This document shows, piece after piece, positions 41,285-54,480 of a DNA stretch of 64,000 nucleotides (the stretch's first letter is position 1; each line of letters starts with the position of its first letter). Origin of the DNA: Lyophyllum atratum (taxonomy: Eukaryota; Basidiomycota; Agaricomycetes; Agaricales; Lyophyllaceae); the NCBI GenBank assembly GCA_014905825.1, contig JACGCN010000022.1, forward strand, positions 62,001-126,000, read 5' to 3'. A program made the translations under genes and the position numbers. Under the pieces are notes generated by a model. The model was given only the letters and a program-made list of their open reading frames with translations, did no database searches and had not been told where the DNA came from.

Positions 41285-41500
41285 GGTATGTTCGATCAAG
41301 AGTCATCTTCCGGTCACCTCGAATATTTATCGGGGCGGACACATGCAGCGGCCCTCTCGAACGTTGGCTGCCTCGCTACGGCCCGACAGAGAAGAAGGAC
41401 AAGTCCAGCTGATTTCGTCACCCCTGGCCGGAGCTTGCATGCTGCCTATTTGTGTGCTCGTCGACCGGAGAAATAGAATTGTTCGATTTCGGGCCTATAG
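41285..41500. promoter_or_regulatory. Upstream region of the GH43 gene
   Basis: The sequence before the GH43 start includes GAATATTTATCGG on the plus strand (about 41320), i.e. an AT-rich box some 40 bp upstream of the minus-strand ATG. It is bounded by the inverted-repeat element at 41501. Confidence 0.35.
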
Positions 41501-42547
41501 AAATTGCCGTGGCACTAGCGTGCAAGAGTGCAAGACACTTATTTTAGCGTGGCACGGCACCAAGCAATTACCGTGCAGACCTTCTTTTTGCGTGCATAAA
41601 ATAAATTAGCGTGCAAAGTTACCTTTTTGCGTGCATGTTAGTTTTTCGGAGTGCATGCTCCTATGCAGTAGTGCAGAGAGAACAATGACGACTTTCGTCG
41701 TCGATGTCTGAGGGCAGGAACCTGCCATGTCACATGAGCTTGGCAGAACTTCGACTCGCAAAAACTTGTCTCCACAGGCTTGGGGGTCTACGGCTAAGGT
41801 CAAACAACTATGAGAACACGGATACATGATCCATTTCAGTCCCTCAAACCACTGACATTGTGCGTCTCAAAGGTGATGGTACTTATTCAACTTCAGCTCC
41901 GGGGTATCTCCAACCTCGGAATATCACGATTAATTGCTACCATTGAGTAGGCTTCATGCATGAAATGAATTTAGAGGTACAACAGAATACAGCTACTTTC
42001 GCTTTTTTCGCCCTGGGAATTGGGCGCGGCCGTTCGACTGTCGACATGAATATAGGGATAAAGGAACTTGACGTGGCTGAGCGCTGATCGTCGCGTCAGA
42101 CCATACGATCGAGGGCTTGGATCGACACCACCGGCAACTCTTCAGTGTTCTGTTCATCATCAATTCATCATCAGCGTGCACTCGCGTGCATCGACGTGAT
42201 CAGCCTGCACTTGCGTGCATTGACGTGCACTCGCGTGAATTGCCGTGCACCTAGCGTGCACTAGCGTGCATTGACGTGCATTAGCGTGCAGGTAGCGTGC
42301 AACTTGCGTGCCAATGTGGCTGTGCTAGCGTGCAAGCCAGATTTTGACGTCAATTCTAGAGCGCAATTGACCTTCCTGAACAGAAATTCGGCTTCCATAA
42401 TCGTGGTACGTAGTCTATTCACCCTCTCCGAGTCTTATAAAACTGATATAATGTCCCGAAACCCGATTCCCAGCCTACATCTACGAACACTAGCGTGCCA
42501 CGCTTGCACGCTAGTGGCACGCTTGCGTGTGAACGCCACGGCAATTT
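41501..42547. mobile_element. Non-autonomous inverted-repeat element with GCGTGCA arrays
   Basis: The ends are inverted repeats: AAATTGCCGTGGC at 41501 and its reverse complement ending at 42547. Next to each end lies the longer shared block CACTAGCGTGCAAG (left) and its reverse complement (about 42501-42516). Inside, GCGTGCA or close variants occur many times, densely at 41515-41660 and 42173-42335, in both orientations. There is no ORF that could be a transposase. Terminal inverted repeats with many subterminal motif copies are typical of non-autonomous DNA transposons, where the motifs bind transposase. No clear target duplication is visible, so the superfamily is unassigned. Confidence 0.65.
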
Positions 42548-44103
42548 TCCTGTGCCCCTTCTTTTCGTGTCCTTGTTTTGATTTCCCCAAGCTCGGCGTG
42601 TGATTTTACTGAGGATTGTATCGAGCGCAGCCGGATGCGCGGGGTTGAATCTGCTTTGGTGGAGATGAAGGCGCAACTTGGGCGCATCTGTAAGCGCCGT
42701 ACAGACGATTGACATTGAATTACTATATTGGAGGGTTTTCCGCTGCTTCAGTACCAACAGACGATTTCGTCCAACCACCTGCTCAGCACGGCATTGATCC
42801 TTCCAAGTCAACCACAAGGTTCTGTGACAATGGTCTCAATTTACAACGAGAACCGAGCGCCTGAGAGTGCAACATGGAAAGTTGATCTCGTGAATGTTAT
42901 TCTAGTAGGGGAAGATCATTAATGGGTGAGTGTTGGCAGAATGCTTTCCGGGATTGTACAAACTTTCGTGACGAATTGCCATATAATTTGATCCTGTCCT
43001 CATCGTATTGGGAACCTTCCTGACAAGCCTCTTGACTTGCCCTGAAGTCGATGGTTCATTGGTTGGAGAAAAGGCGCTGAACAACCACGTGACCAATTTA
43101 TTACGGGAGTTTACCCGGACCGCCAGCCCACCATCCCTCTTCCAAGTTGGTAGTGAGCGCGAGCTTCACTGATAGGTCGGATGTAAATCAACTTCGCCCC
43201 GACTCGGAGCCTTCGCAAAGCACCCAAGGGCCAAGAACACGCACCCCCGACTCGGACGCCACAGCACCCCGCGGCATAACCCCTGCCGGCGGATCCGGAC
43301 CCGAAAAGTGGCGGGGTCCCGGTGCTATGCAGGAACGACGTGTAAAATGAAGTCTGTGCCACTAGCGACGATGAGTTAGCGTTAGAATTGGAAGCAAGAA
43401 ACGCCAAAGGAAAAGAAAAAAAGAAAGGAAAAACCACCACAAAGGCATATCCACGCACTACCAGCCCCGTCCGGCGTCCATCCTCAAACCAGGCACCCGA
43501 TGCCCAAATACCCATTTAAAAAATGTTACGATAAAGGCAATTAATTATGGTGATTGTACATGGCGCCGACGGGTGGCGCCCCATAAAGAGAGGGGAAGTC
43601 TAAGTATCTGTATCGGAGGCGTGATGACGTGAAATGGAGGCTGCGTCCCAGAATGTAGACAGAAAATAAAGGCCAGTGTTCGGGGTTTCGATCAGACATG
43701 GGTGGAATGGAACTTCGTGGGAGACAAAAAGGAAAGAAAGACAGACAGAAGGAAGGAAAGAGAGCGGAGTCCATGATACGAGTCCGTTGTCTGTAATGGA
43801 AGCAATGTAGAATGGTAGCCATAGAATGCATCGTAGCGAACGTGTCTCGTGCGTGTCCTTGTTCATGAATTAATAGTTGGATAGAGTACGGAGTCCGAGT
43901 CTAGTCGAGTGGTATGGGTGTACGGGGTATGGTGTATGATGTATGATGAATGACGTGATACTCGTCTGTGTCGTAGGGTGGTCGTATGAACAGTCGATAT
44001 GATCATGATATGTGCAGGGCAATCTAGAAAGGCCGGGAATGTGAACGACAGCGCCTAAGCGCCTTTTCCTCCCCGTCCTCCTCGTTCTCGTCCCCAGCAC
44101 ACC
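42548..44103. other. Intergenic region (1.5 kb)
   Basis: No protein-coding gene can be supported. A purine-rich stretch at 43380-43435 and the sequence up to 44103 may belong to the 3' UTR of the following minus-strand gene. Confidence 0.45.
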
Positions 44104-45417
44104 TTACGCACGGGCCCCCTTGCCCTTCCCCTTGCCCTTCCCTTTGCCCTTCCCCTTCCCAGGAGCAGCACCCCCATGTCCAAGCCAGCTCGGACAAACA
44201 CCCCCCACCGCACTCACACTCCCACTCCCACTCCCACTCCCACCCGGCGTCACGCCCGTATCAATCCTCAGCCCCAGCCCCACCCCACTCTCCCTCTTCT
44301 CCATCCCCGCTTTCGGGTTCGCGCCCACCACAACCGGAGCCGAGGAGGACGAAGGGGGTGGACTAGGGCTCGGGCTGGGCGTGCCCATGGTATGCGCGCG
44401 GGTCCGGATGATAGGCGTCCCCGCCCTGATCAGCTCGCCCAGCCGCTGATGTCTGCGCGCTTCCATCAAGAACAGGCCCGTCCCGATGATCCCCTGCCCA
44501 TACCCACACCCGTGGCCCTTACCATACCCCGCGGACGTGCCTGCGTTGGCGTTAGGGGTGGCGAGGACGATGCGTTCGAGGTGCGGGTTGGCGGAGACAG
44601 CGAGGATGGCGGCGTTCCACACGGAGGGGAGGTGCGTGGTGAAGGCGTGGAGGTTGGGTGCTGCGGCGAGGGCTGCGGCGAGGAGGGATACGGGGCCTGA
44701 GCCTGGGGTGGCTGGCGTTTTGGGGAAGGAGGTGGTGTTGGGGGGGAAGGCGAAGGGGGAGAAGGAGGGGCCGGTGATGGGGGAGGTTGGGGTGTCGTCG
44801 GAGAGCTTGAAGGCGATGTGGGCGGTGCGCTGGTGGGGGTGGATGATTAGAGTTTGTTAGCTGATAATTAGGGAGGATGGAAGGCTTACGAGGTGGGGCC
44901 AGTGGTGGATGGCGTGGGCGAGGCTGTTTATGAGGGCACGGGGGCGAGGGAGGGAGAGGTAGACGTGGTTGGTCTTGCGCACGGTTAGGTGGCGGATGCC
45001 AGTGAGGCCTTTTAGGGCCTCGCTGTATAGCTCGTCCGTCGTTGATTGGCCGTCGTCGTTCTCGAATGTTATAGTGAGATCGAGGACAGAGAGGGACCCG
45101 CTACAAAGGCTCATGATCTCGGCCGCCTCGCGCCATACACCAGCAAAGGAGAGGCAGCGGATATGTCCGGCGAGGGAAGGCCGGGCGCGGATGGAGCGAA
45201 GGAGGAGCTGGGCCTTGGCGGGGTTGGGAATGTGCACGGAATGGTAGAGCAGCGGGGTGGCGATGCGAGCGAACTGACGTGAGGTGAGGAGGGGGGCGAG
45301 ACGGGTAGATGGGTGAGCGGGCGAGTGGAGCCAGACTGGGCGGGGGTCGGCATGACTCGGCAGGGTCTGTGCGAGGATGCGCTCGAGCAGCTCTTCAGGG
45401 AATAGGTTGAGGGCCAT
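44104..45417 (-). CDS. F-box-like / LRR-like protein with Gly-Lys repeat tail
   Basis: Two exons (complement 44890-45417 and 44104-44829) with a 60-bp intron give about 417 residues. The N-terminus reads LFPEELLERILAQTL and LTSRQFARIATPLLYHSV, the F-box-like pattern in which a failed-reader helix is followed by position-specific leucines typical of fungal F-box proteins that score local LRR segments. Middle parts have LRR-like runs (LSVLDLTITF, LTGIRHLTVRKT). The last 60 residues are low complexity: a proline/serine tract, a Gly-Ser tract and (GK)7 before the stop. The family role would be substrate recognition by an SCF ligase. The tail is basic and disordered; its function is unknown. It is unrelated in detail to the other three F-box genes in the window. 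Confidence 0.65.
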
Positions 45418-47430
45418 TTGGTCGAGGGGTACTAGGCAGAGTCGTTTTAAATAAAGCTGTCATCGTTGCAACAGCGTTTTGACTCCGAATCGCCGATTCC
45501 CAATCTGGTGATCGGGACCCAGCAGATCGGTACTCCTGCACCGCCTAGCGTCTTTTCCCACCTCCGTCTCCGAACGACCCAAATACAGAACATACTTCTC
45601 TGTCGACATCACCGTCAAACTTCACGTATCCTTGTCCTTCCAACAGACTTTCGAGAACGACACCGCGTCGTCACGGTTACTCAGTCGTCCTTCTTCTCCG
45701 CCGCTCAGCAACCCGTACTCCGACGACGACCTTAGCCTATGATTATCCCGAGCATTCACTCCACTCCGCCGCCGCTGTCACTTTCCCTTCCCCGACTAGA
45801 CACGCGTAACTGTGAAGCTTACACACGATATATACTTCCTGCTTACGAGCACCAGGGGACCCAGGATACGCTACCGCAGTCCGCACATGTTTCACCTCTA
45901 GTCACGTACTTGGCCAGTCCTGTGCAACAGATGCAGGGCTTCCTTCTTTTTCTAAGCATCCTCTGACCGTCTGACCATCACGACATGTCAGATCAGGATC
46001 GCCCAAAATGCTCTGCGTCCTCTCTTCCATCCTATGTTCTTTACCAATCCTGACTCATCGGCGCCCAAGAACCATGTCACTTAGCGCTGCTTAGGTGTAG
46101 CCTCCATGCCGGCCATCGTATGTCTTCAGCGTTTCGCCACGTGCGGCCCTTATACTCCTCTGCTGAATCTTTCCATCATGATCAGTTCTATGACAGATAC
46201 GAACGCTCGTAGCCTGGAACTTCCTTCCAAAGATCGTTCCGCGCTCGGCGCACGAGTAAAACTTACAACTTATTACGTCGCTTCCTCCGATTTCAACCTG
46301 GCGTTCCTCTCCACTCTCCATCTCTACAAGCCTCCGTACTCCATCGGACCCTCGCAGGCTTGCAACTTCGAAAACACAAATCAAGTCTTCGGGTACTCGG
46401 GTAAGCTCTGGCCACTGGATACACCGATACCGCCTAACATGATCATGCAACGTAAGCAACCTGGTACGCCCATCTACGCAGTGCCTCCAAGTCAACCATA
46501 CTCGCACACCATCCCGAGAACAATGCTATCGAGGATGTGGACCGACCTGGACCCTGAATCACCCCCGGCCTTCGGGACGACATTCAGTATTTCTACTTAA
46601 AGAGAGAAGAAAGGCAAACGGACACACGGCACCAATCCTTCCAGGGCTCATCAACTCCCATATCAGATATCCTTCTGCCCTGCGGCGGGCCCGCTACGAC
46701 CTACGTTGAATCTCGGCCGATGAAGGCTGCTCATTATCTCCACACCGGCGACGAGGGTAGAGACTGCCGTGTATACTTTCGAGGTCGACCTAGGAATGAC
46801 GACACCGGAAGCTATCGCGCGTTCAGGTGATACAAGATGTCGTGGCCCTGGGTGCGAGTCGTTTCCGGCATCATCTATCCCTCCCAGCCTATCTCTACTT
46901 AGCCACCCCAACGACGGACCCTCTCCGTCTTGCGTCCCTGACAGTACGGGTGACACCACTTCTCAGTCATATTGACATGGGACATGGGACTCAGAGCCAC
47001 TACGTGGAGAAGCATGCCCTGCACGCCTCGAGGTCGACCCTCATGCAAACGCAAACTCTAGCTCAAATTCAAATTCAAATTCAAATTCAAATTCAACCTA
47101 GGCGCAAGCTTTAAACTGTCCGCCAGGTGCCACGGACATGTGGCAGACATGCGAAGGACGCGTGTACTACTGGCAGGGCTGCGCCGGGAGGGCATACGTT
47201 TAGCCTGCGCTAGTTCTCACTTGACAAGGACCCTACCGTGGTGCCCATGCAGAGTCTGCACGAGTCACAGTCAGTCGTTATGATCACCAGCTTCTTTCGT
47301 TCGAGTCGCTACCCCGTTCCCCGGCGGACTCACCCATCCAAAGCTCCTCTGACCGCCGTGTGGAGCTTGTGATGTGGAGGTTCCGAGCACCGGTGGCGAT
47401 GGAAGGCACTGCAGGGACGTGTACAGGACT
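45418..47430. other. Intergenic region (2 kb) with one doubtful ORF
   Basis: An ORF of 164 codons at 46106-46600 on the plus strand (containing YSIGPSQACNFENTNQVFGYSG) has no recognised domain and no clear introns; it may be a gene relic. Nothing else is supported. The end holds the microsatellite at 47064-47095. Confidence 0.35.
47064..47095. repeat. Hexanucleotide microsatellite (CAAATT)n
   Basis: About five uninterrupted copies of CAAATT, readable as a direct repeat on the plus strand. Confidence 0.9.
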
Positions 47431-47434
47431 ACCT

Positions 47435-48620
47435 GTGAGGCCAGTGGTAGAGCGGCATATGGCGTCGGTTGAAGATGCTTCAACCTGCCGTTCGAATCCC
47501 TTTGTTCGATTCGGGGGGTGGTCTATTCGAACAAAGGCTTCAGCTATTTTTTTCGGTTTTGTTTGATGCTCTTCTCTTCTGGCAGCGCGCTAGGTTTCTT
47601 TTACGATGATGGTACGACCTGCCGGTTCCGGCGATACGTTGGCTCCTCCCACATGGATCCCTGCGTGTGTGGGGTGCGGAGAAAGCGGTCATCGGGCCTG
47701 TGGCAGAGTGGTGTTGGTACAGTATGCGGCGCATTCTGGACGTCTCGGACCGTGGGGAGACGTCTCGTTCGAATCGAGTCGTGGCCCAACTCGTCTCACT
47801 TGTATCTTTTCTTCCCCGTTGTGCTGGGAGAGCTCGGAGGGTTTTTCGTGTGCGCGGCTGTGGGGGACTCATGTCGAGTGGGGTTGGGCTCTGCTTCCCT
47901 CGCCATGCCGAGGTCCGCTACATCTCGCTGTAGTCCGCAAACGACGGCGGCGGGCGCTACTCCGGATCTATGGAAGGAATATATTTATACACGTGGACTA
48001 CATAACCATCGGGCCAGTAGCGGAATGGTAGTGGCGTGTCGTATCGCTGGAAGATTCTGCAACTGCAGAAGAGACCCCTCGTTCGATCCGACCCCTGGAC
48101 TTCCAGGGGTCGATGATTTTTATTCCCTGAATCCGCGTCTATTAGACATGGATCCCGTTCACCACGTCCAGTCCCGGAGCGCCATTGTCCGTGTGCCGCG
48201 GTGGGAGTCTTACTCGCTGCTATGCATGACATGAGTATCTATCAGGCCGATGGCGGAGCGACCATTATCTATACACATGGACTAAGATATTCATCAGGCC
48301 AGTAGCGGAACGGTAGTGCCATGTCGTATCGCTGGAAGATCCTACACAGGAGGGCCTTTGGCGTGCGCGCAATACGTGCGAGTTTTCTTAGATTACCCCC
48401 TAGCCTCGCACGGATTTTACCTTCGCCGAGTCAACTTCCGGTGCATCATTTATGGTGTGCCTCGGCGGAATTTTTGCGGTGGAAGGATTTCCTATGTATG
48501 GCATGGGTATCTATGAGGCCGATGGCGGAGCGGTATATACGCTGCATCTCTGCAAGAGTTTTCGCATGCGGGGAGACCTGTCGTTCGTTTGGATGGCCGG
48601 CCAATCCATGTGAAGTAACG
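47435..48620 (+). repeat. Array of tRNA-like (SINE-like) units
   Basis: At least five units begin with a shared head of the type CATC-GGGCC or TATC-AGGCC, followed by a box-A-like AGTGGTAGAGCGG or variants (heads near 47437, 47691, 48008, 48237, 48292 and 48515). Several have a box-B-like GTTCGAATC or GTTCGATCC 45-65 bp further on (47490, 47766, 48080). Units 3 and 5 share TGTCGTATCGCTGGAAGAT, and the DNA before them shares TATACAC-TGGACTA. The folds are not proper tRNAs: the anticodon arm is replaced by longer hairpins and U33 is missing. They look like RNA polymerase III-type, tRNA-derived short interspersed elements. Confidence 0.6.
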
Positions 48621-48849
48621 CGAATCGTTGGCATGTTCGTTACATTTTTTACCATTTAATCTGCAGTCTAGAATCCCCGCTAGAGGACATAAAATTTGGT
48701 AGTCAATATTTAGTGGTATCAGGCCCGGAAATGCATTATCTTTGTTTGATAGTGCAGAATTAAATGTATCGTTAGTTATGATTCTACATACTTCGTCCCA
48801 GTCCACCACGTTCCTACGAGATCGCGTCCGATAAACTGAGATTTGATCA

Positions 48850-50108
48850 TCATTTGCATTGGCGCACAAGGCTCTGATTGAGCTCGTGCAGCCTGTACCG
48901 GTCATTCTCCAGGTGCCATGCCCTATGGTTCGAGTTTAATCATCACTACATGGTCAACCAGTAAAGAGCGTATGGTACTCACACAACACCATACTCGAAC
49001 ATCCGCCAAATCTCGACGGTTGCGAGATCCGCACCCAGCGCTCGTGTGATGTTTCGGCTTGCGGCGGACAACTCGTCCTTCAGGGTGGCGAAAACGCGTA
49101 ACGGCGAGCGCCCTTCTGCTTCGGCCCGAGCATGGATGTAGGTAGCAGTCTCCCCAGCTAGTTGTTCCTTGAAGAACCTGTGAAGCGTATTGAGTCAGTA
49201 GATATGTACCATGATGAGAAACGCCAAAATGCTCTGACTTACGATAGTAAATCATTCACTGCTGCAATCCAGAAACTCATATCACCCAACGCTCGAAAGC
49301 AATCCAGAAATTCGATGGGTTGCGACGGTGAAAATAACATCAAGGCCCCCGGAACACCGAGACCAGTACGTTCCCGTAAGAAGAGAGGAAATCGTGCAGC
49401 CTCCTTTAGCGCTGGGAGTTTTGGACCTTTCGCGCCTGAATTTGCAAGGGCGAGCTGGGGCTCGATACAACTAGCGGAGACAAATTCGAAAGCCGCGCTG
49501 AGGATGAGATTAGCTTGAAGGGGCGGATACGAGCTAGAGAGGGTATGAAGGACGGCAGCGAAGGCGTCGAGGACAGGATCGAGTTGGGGGAGCCCAAGCG
49601 TAAAGCGAGATTGGAATTCAATGAAATGACGCGGATTGGACAGGACAGCGTCGTCGACGTAGATGATGTACCAGTTGAACAGAGCTATGTTCTTCTTTTC
49701 CTCGAGGGTGCACCCATGGAAGGCGAGCTGAACAGGGGCGACATCAGAAAAGGCACTGCGGACAGTTGTTCAAGTTTAAAACAAACCTCGATAAGACTAG
49801 CGGCGAGGTGCACAGTTTCCTCGAGGCGCGGGGAGCGGAGATTTCGTGCTTCCATCTCTGCACGCATGGCCGCTTCGAGCATTTCATTCGTCGGATGAAT
49901 ATGCTGGTATTCCGGGGACGAGTATACATCGAGGAAGTCTTTTACGACAACGGCGACGTCGACTGCGATAGATTGTTAGCATCGCTGAAGGAGTCCACCA
50001 GCCATGATGGGACGTACCTTCCGTATCTTGCTCGTCAGCATGAACTTTGTCGGCCGGTGTGGAGATGTTGAAGAAGACGGCGGATGTGCTATAGATCTGG
50101 GGTGCCAT
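48850..50108 (-). CDS. Trichodiene synthase (TRI5)-like terpene cyclase
   Basis: Five exons on the minus strand (50018-50108, 49787-49962, 49243-49727, 48983-49177, 48850-48922) join in frame to 339 residues, about the usual length for basidiomycete members of PF06330. The metal-binding aspartate region is YVDDAVL (about residue 112), with two adjacent aspartates but without the final one of a full DDxxD. The second metal motif is split across an intron and reads NDLLSFFKE, matching the ND-S-KE pattern. LRERTG and RLEETVHLAASLIE are further family landmarks. Members cyclise farnesyl diphosphate to sesquiterpenes. Product cannot be predicted, and similarity to TRI5 does not imply trichothecene production. 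A TATA box (TATATAAAAGC) lies about 60 bp upstream. A decayed relative is at 62994-63582. Confidence 0.82.
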
Positions 50109-51699
50109 TTCACGCTGTATGAGGAAGCGGGTTGATGAGAAGGCTACACTCCCCGCTTTTATATGTTTTGGCAGGTATGGTCTGCCCAGAGTTCACATGT
50201 TTTCAGCGTCCAGCGTCCGCATCGTAGCGCACGGAGTAAACATGATTCCGTGTTGGACAGAGCGAATGGACGCACAGCTGTACAATCGCAATAACATACT
50301 TATCGGAAGCCAACCTCATGTCTCAAGGCACCTTCGCGAGATAATTAATCGGCCCGAACTGATAGAATCCGTCTGTACTACCTTGATTTCTGATCGTTAT
50401 TGGAAGTTCTATGCCTCGCGGCAGGGCTTCTAAAAATGTGTCTGTTAGGTTCCGTTAAGCAGCGTTCCGTGCGGCGTTGATTTTGTAAACCGCTGTAAAT
50501 ACTGGATCTTTTCATGGTTTCAGGTATCCTGTGACATCGCAAGCTCCCCGAGTTCTTCTTCGTCTGTGATCTTCAACGTCCATGACGTCCGGCGAAGGCT
50601 GATGCTTGATTCACGGAGAATCCCAATGTCATATTTTTAGCGTCGGAGGTGATGATGTGGCTATGGCTGTACAACAACGACAATTGAGCGGCGAATGTTA
50701 ATGCAAGGGACTAAAGGCTGAAGAGACAGGGCGTCTGCAGGTAAATGCGTTAAATTCCGAGAAGATTTTGAATTCAAGTACTTTTCAGGAGACGCGACAA
50801 GGAGGAAGAAGAACCTTCGGTTTATGGATTATGGACATCGCGCTGGGGCTTCAGTTATAGTTGGTCTATCATTGCATGGTGGCTTCATGGTGTTCCTATC
50901 GATGCTACCTGTCAGTGCAAAGCCATAGCGGGTAGTGAGTTCTGGCGCCAAAAACACCTTTCAAGATTCCCCGACGCAGGCATGAGAAAGTCAAGCCCAG
51001 CAGGAGATCTAGCTTGCGCGGCGGCCAGTGCCTTGCCTTCGACTTCGCCGGCTCCCGAAGTAAACGGCCCGGCCGTCACTGTATATAAGTGCTTGAATTC
51101 TTGAAGTCAACAAGGAGCCCAAGAGAAGCGCAAGTGCCGCGTGACAGGACTATGGTCAGCCAGAGAGAATCCAAGAGGCACCGCGGGTCATGCTACCAGT
51201 GACACTGAAGGATCACATGAATGATACCAAATCGTTGAGATAAGGTGCCCATCGACGAAGAGAGAAGGGCGAACTGGGTTTGGGCAGAACAAGTCGCAAA
51301 AATTACTCTGGAGGAGTTGGGAAGGAGTCGGACTGTCGGAGTGTGTGCTTCGGCCATCAAAATATTACATAAAACGCATCCAGTTGCAGGCAAGTTGGCA
51401 CACGGTGCCGCACACTACTCTCCTCCAAGCCATTGTCGTCGGACGTATCACTTCCTTGCCAGCTGCTCGGGCAAGGACTTCAAATAGTACAAGCACGAAA
51501 GGCTCACTGGCGGTTGTAAATGGCCATACTATTCAAAGATATTCTTCTCTCGGGCCGAAGAGTCGGATGCAGTACTGCTCCCACTATCATCGAGACAAGT
51601 CCAGACACTTTAGGGATGATATGACACTCCAAGGTGAGCGTCGACATCGTACTTAACCAGGCGACTATATTGCGGCTTGGGAACGACGTGATCTAGGCG
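50109..51699. other. Intergenic region (1.6 kb)
   Basis: It contains the TRI5-like gene promoter at its left end. Short ORFs such as 50119-50433 show no recognisable features. I see nothing else. Confidence 0.45.
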
Positions 51700-52710
51700 G
51701 ATCGATAAAGGGCTACTTGCAAGGATCGTTACATTGACAAGGAAGAGCCGGAAAACCTGCGATGGATCCACGTCAGCCATGTCTGCTTCGTCTGGCGCGA
51801 CGTCGCGCAAGGCTTCTACGCGTGGACCTATATCAGATCTAGCTGTGGTCCAGATCGAGGACCTATATCACATCTAGCTATGGGTCCAGACCGAGCACGG
51901 CGGATGATTTCTCGGACCAAAATGGCACCGCTCAACCATGGACCGGGGCCTCGACCTGAGGACTGCAAAAGACATGTTCTAAATCTAGGCCGCGCCAGTA
52001 GGTTGCTGATTCTAGACGGGTTGCACGGGATCATTACAGTTAGTTCCATGTTCTCGATTTCCTCATCCTCCACCTTGGAACCCATCGCATCTGGATGACT
52101 TCGCGATAGTAGGGCGTTATCCTTATCCAATACTGCTGGACATGACTAGCCAGCATCTCGTCCAGTCCAACAGCCGCCAACGATTACACTTACTCCATTC
52201 AAGATCGCGTTCATCCATCGCACTCGGCATAGAAGCTGGGCCCAGCGCATGTTATGGCTATGCTCGAGCATCCATTCACCACTTGAGACCTCCAACTGCA
52301 GGATGCAATACACCGTACCGACTTTGGCACATCTTCCACCAGTCTGGAAAGGATCGTTGGTTTCCTGCATCTTCGTGACCTACGCATCGAATCTGGTATC
52401 TTGCAATGTAGTGGCCTTCCTGATCGTCTTTAACCCCACCGAAGTCTTCCATTACGCTCCCTGTCACCGGGAACGCAACGAGAATTATCTCCTGACCAGC
52501 TCGGTCAAACCGTTCACTCACATGGCTCAGAGCATTCACACTCGGAAGATCTATCGCGTCCTAGGCTTGAATTTTCGTCCGATTCGTACTCTTCTCAGGA
52601 GCTCGTTGTATACTTTGGATGAAGGCATCCACCTGCTGCATCTGAAAGCAACACCTTTACTCGAGCTGGATCCTTTTGATGCACTCCTGGATGTGCTTCC
52701 ATTGGGATGA
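51700..52710 (+). pseudogene. Decayed F-box gene
   Basis: Near 51745-51830 the plus strand reads RWIHVSHVCFVWRDVAQG, the second half of the F-box consensus seen in Agaricomycete F-box proteins (IS-VC-AWR in the intact copies here). After that the homology-like segments are spread over several frames, with stops between them: a piece around LGRASRLLILDGLHGIIT near 51985 and leucine-rich pieces near 52350 and 52610. No single ORF or plausible splice pattern rebuilds it. It is best read as a pseudogene of an F-box/LRR-like protein from a different subfamily. Confidence 0.45.
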
Positions 52711-53197
52711 CTCATCTAGCTCCTTGTAGATACTGGAGCATATGTGCACTGTCAGCGTCGCAGGTTTTGACGCCGGGGTTGTTCACGCCGCACATTCGAC
52801 AACGGGGTAGTTCCTGGTATCCTTGCGCTCACGAGCTTCGAGTTAGCGTGTAAGCCCATTATGGAGCCGTCGATATATTCGAGTCATTTCTCGCTGGTTT
52901 AACGAAGAGGTTGAAGCTTGAGCGAAAATTGGGACAATAAAGGCCTAGTAGATAATATTTGTTAAGTACTAGAGGGGCATGTACGGGACGAAGATGATCA
53001 TTTCCTTATGTGTGTAAACACGGCTGACCATGAGCTCCTCACCTATATACCCTGATCGTCTTAAATCCGCGAGGAAGAAAAGTGAAATCTAACCATAAAC
53101 ACATGTGCTTTGAATCTACAACCGTTGACGTTCACTGTCGAGAAAGGTTTAAATTCTATTAATTCTTAATACTTCTTCGCCCATTATTTGCCTTCAC
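52711..53197. other. Intergenic region
   Basis: No gene is seen. It includes the likely 3' UTR of the triosephosphate isomerase gene. Confidence 0.5.
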
Positions 53198-54226
<1,029 letters not shown>

Positions 54227-54480
54227 GGTGGATATAGTGTGGAGATGGTGGTCGAGATATAGCTTTGGATTTGCTCGAAGGAGTCGGAGATGGCAGGGCC
54301 CAGACCAAAACGGTAATTGCCTCCAATTTAAACAGGTTCAAACAGGCTAGGATGAGCGACGTCAACCGACGCGAGTCCGAAATACGGTGGCGGCGAACAT
54401 TATAGTAACGTGGATGCAGATTCTAGTGATACATGATGCGATGAATAGCAAGATAAGCTAACAATAATGCGGCTGGAAGC

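Noticed and set aside
42173..42335. CRISPR-like array of short repeats
   Set aside because: GCGTGCA units are only 7 bp, irregularly spaced, found in both orientations and in a eukaryotic genome; they fit subterminal repeats of a transposon.
49243..49727. Possible frameshift in the middle of the TRI5-like gene
   Set aside because: A second reading of the bases around 49380-49395 showed that the frame is continuous and exon 3 has a length that fits the next exon phase, so the gene appears intact.
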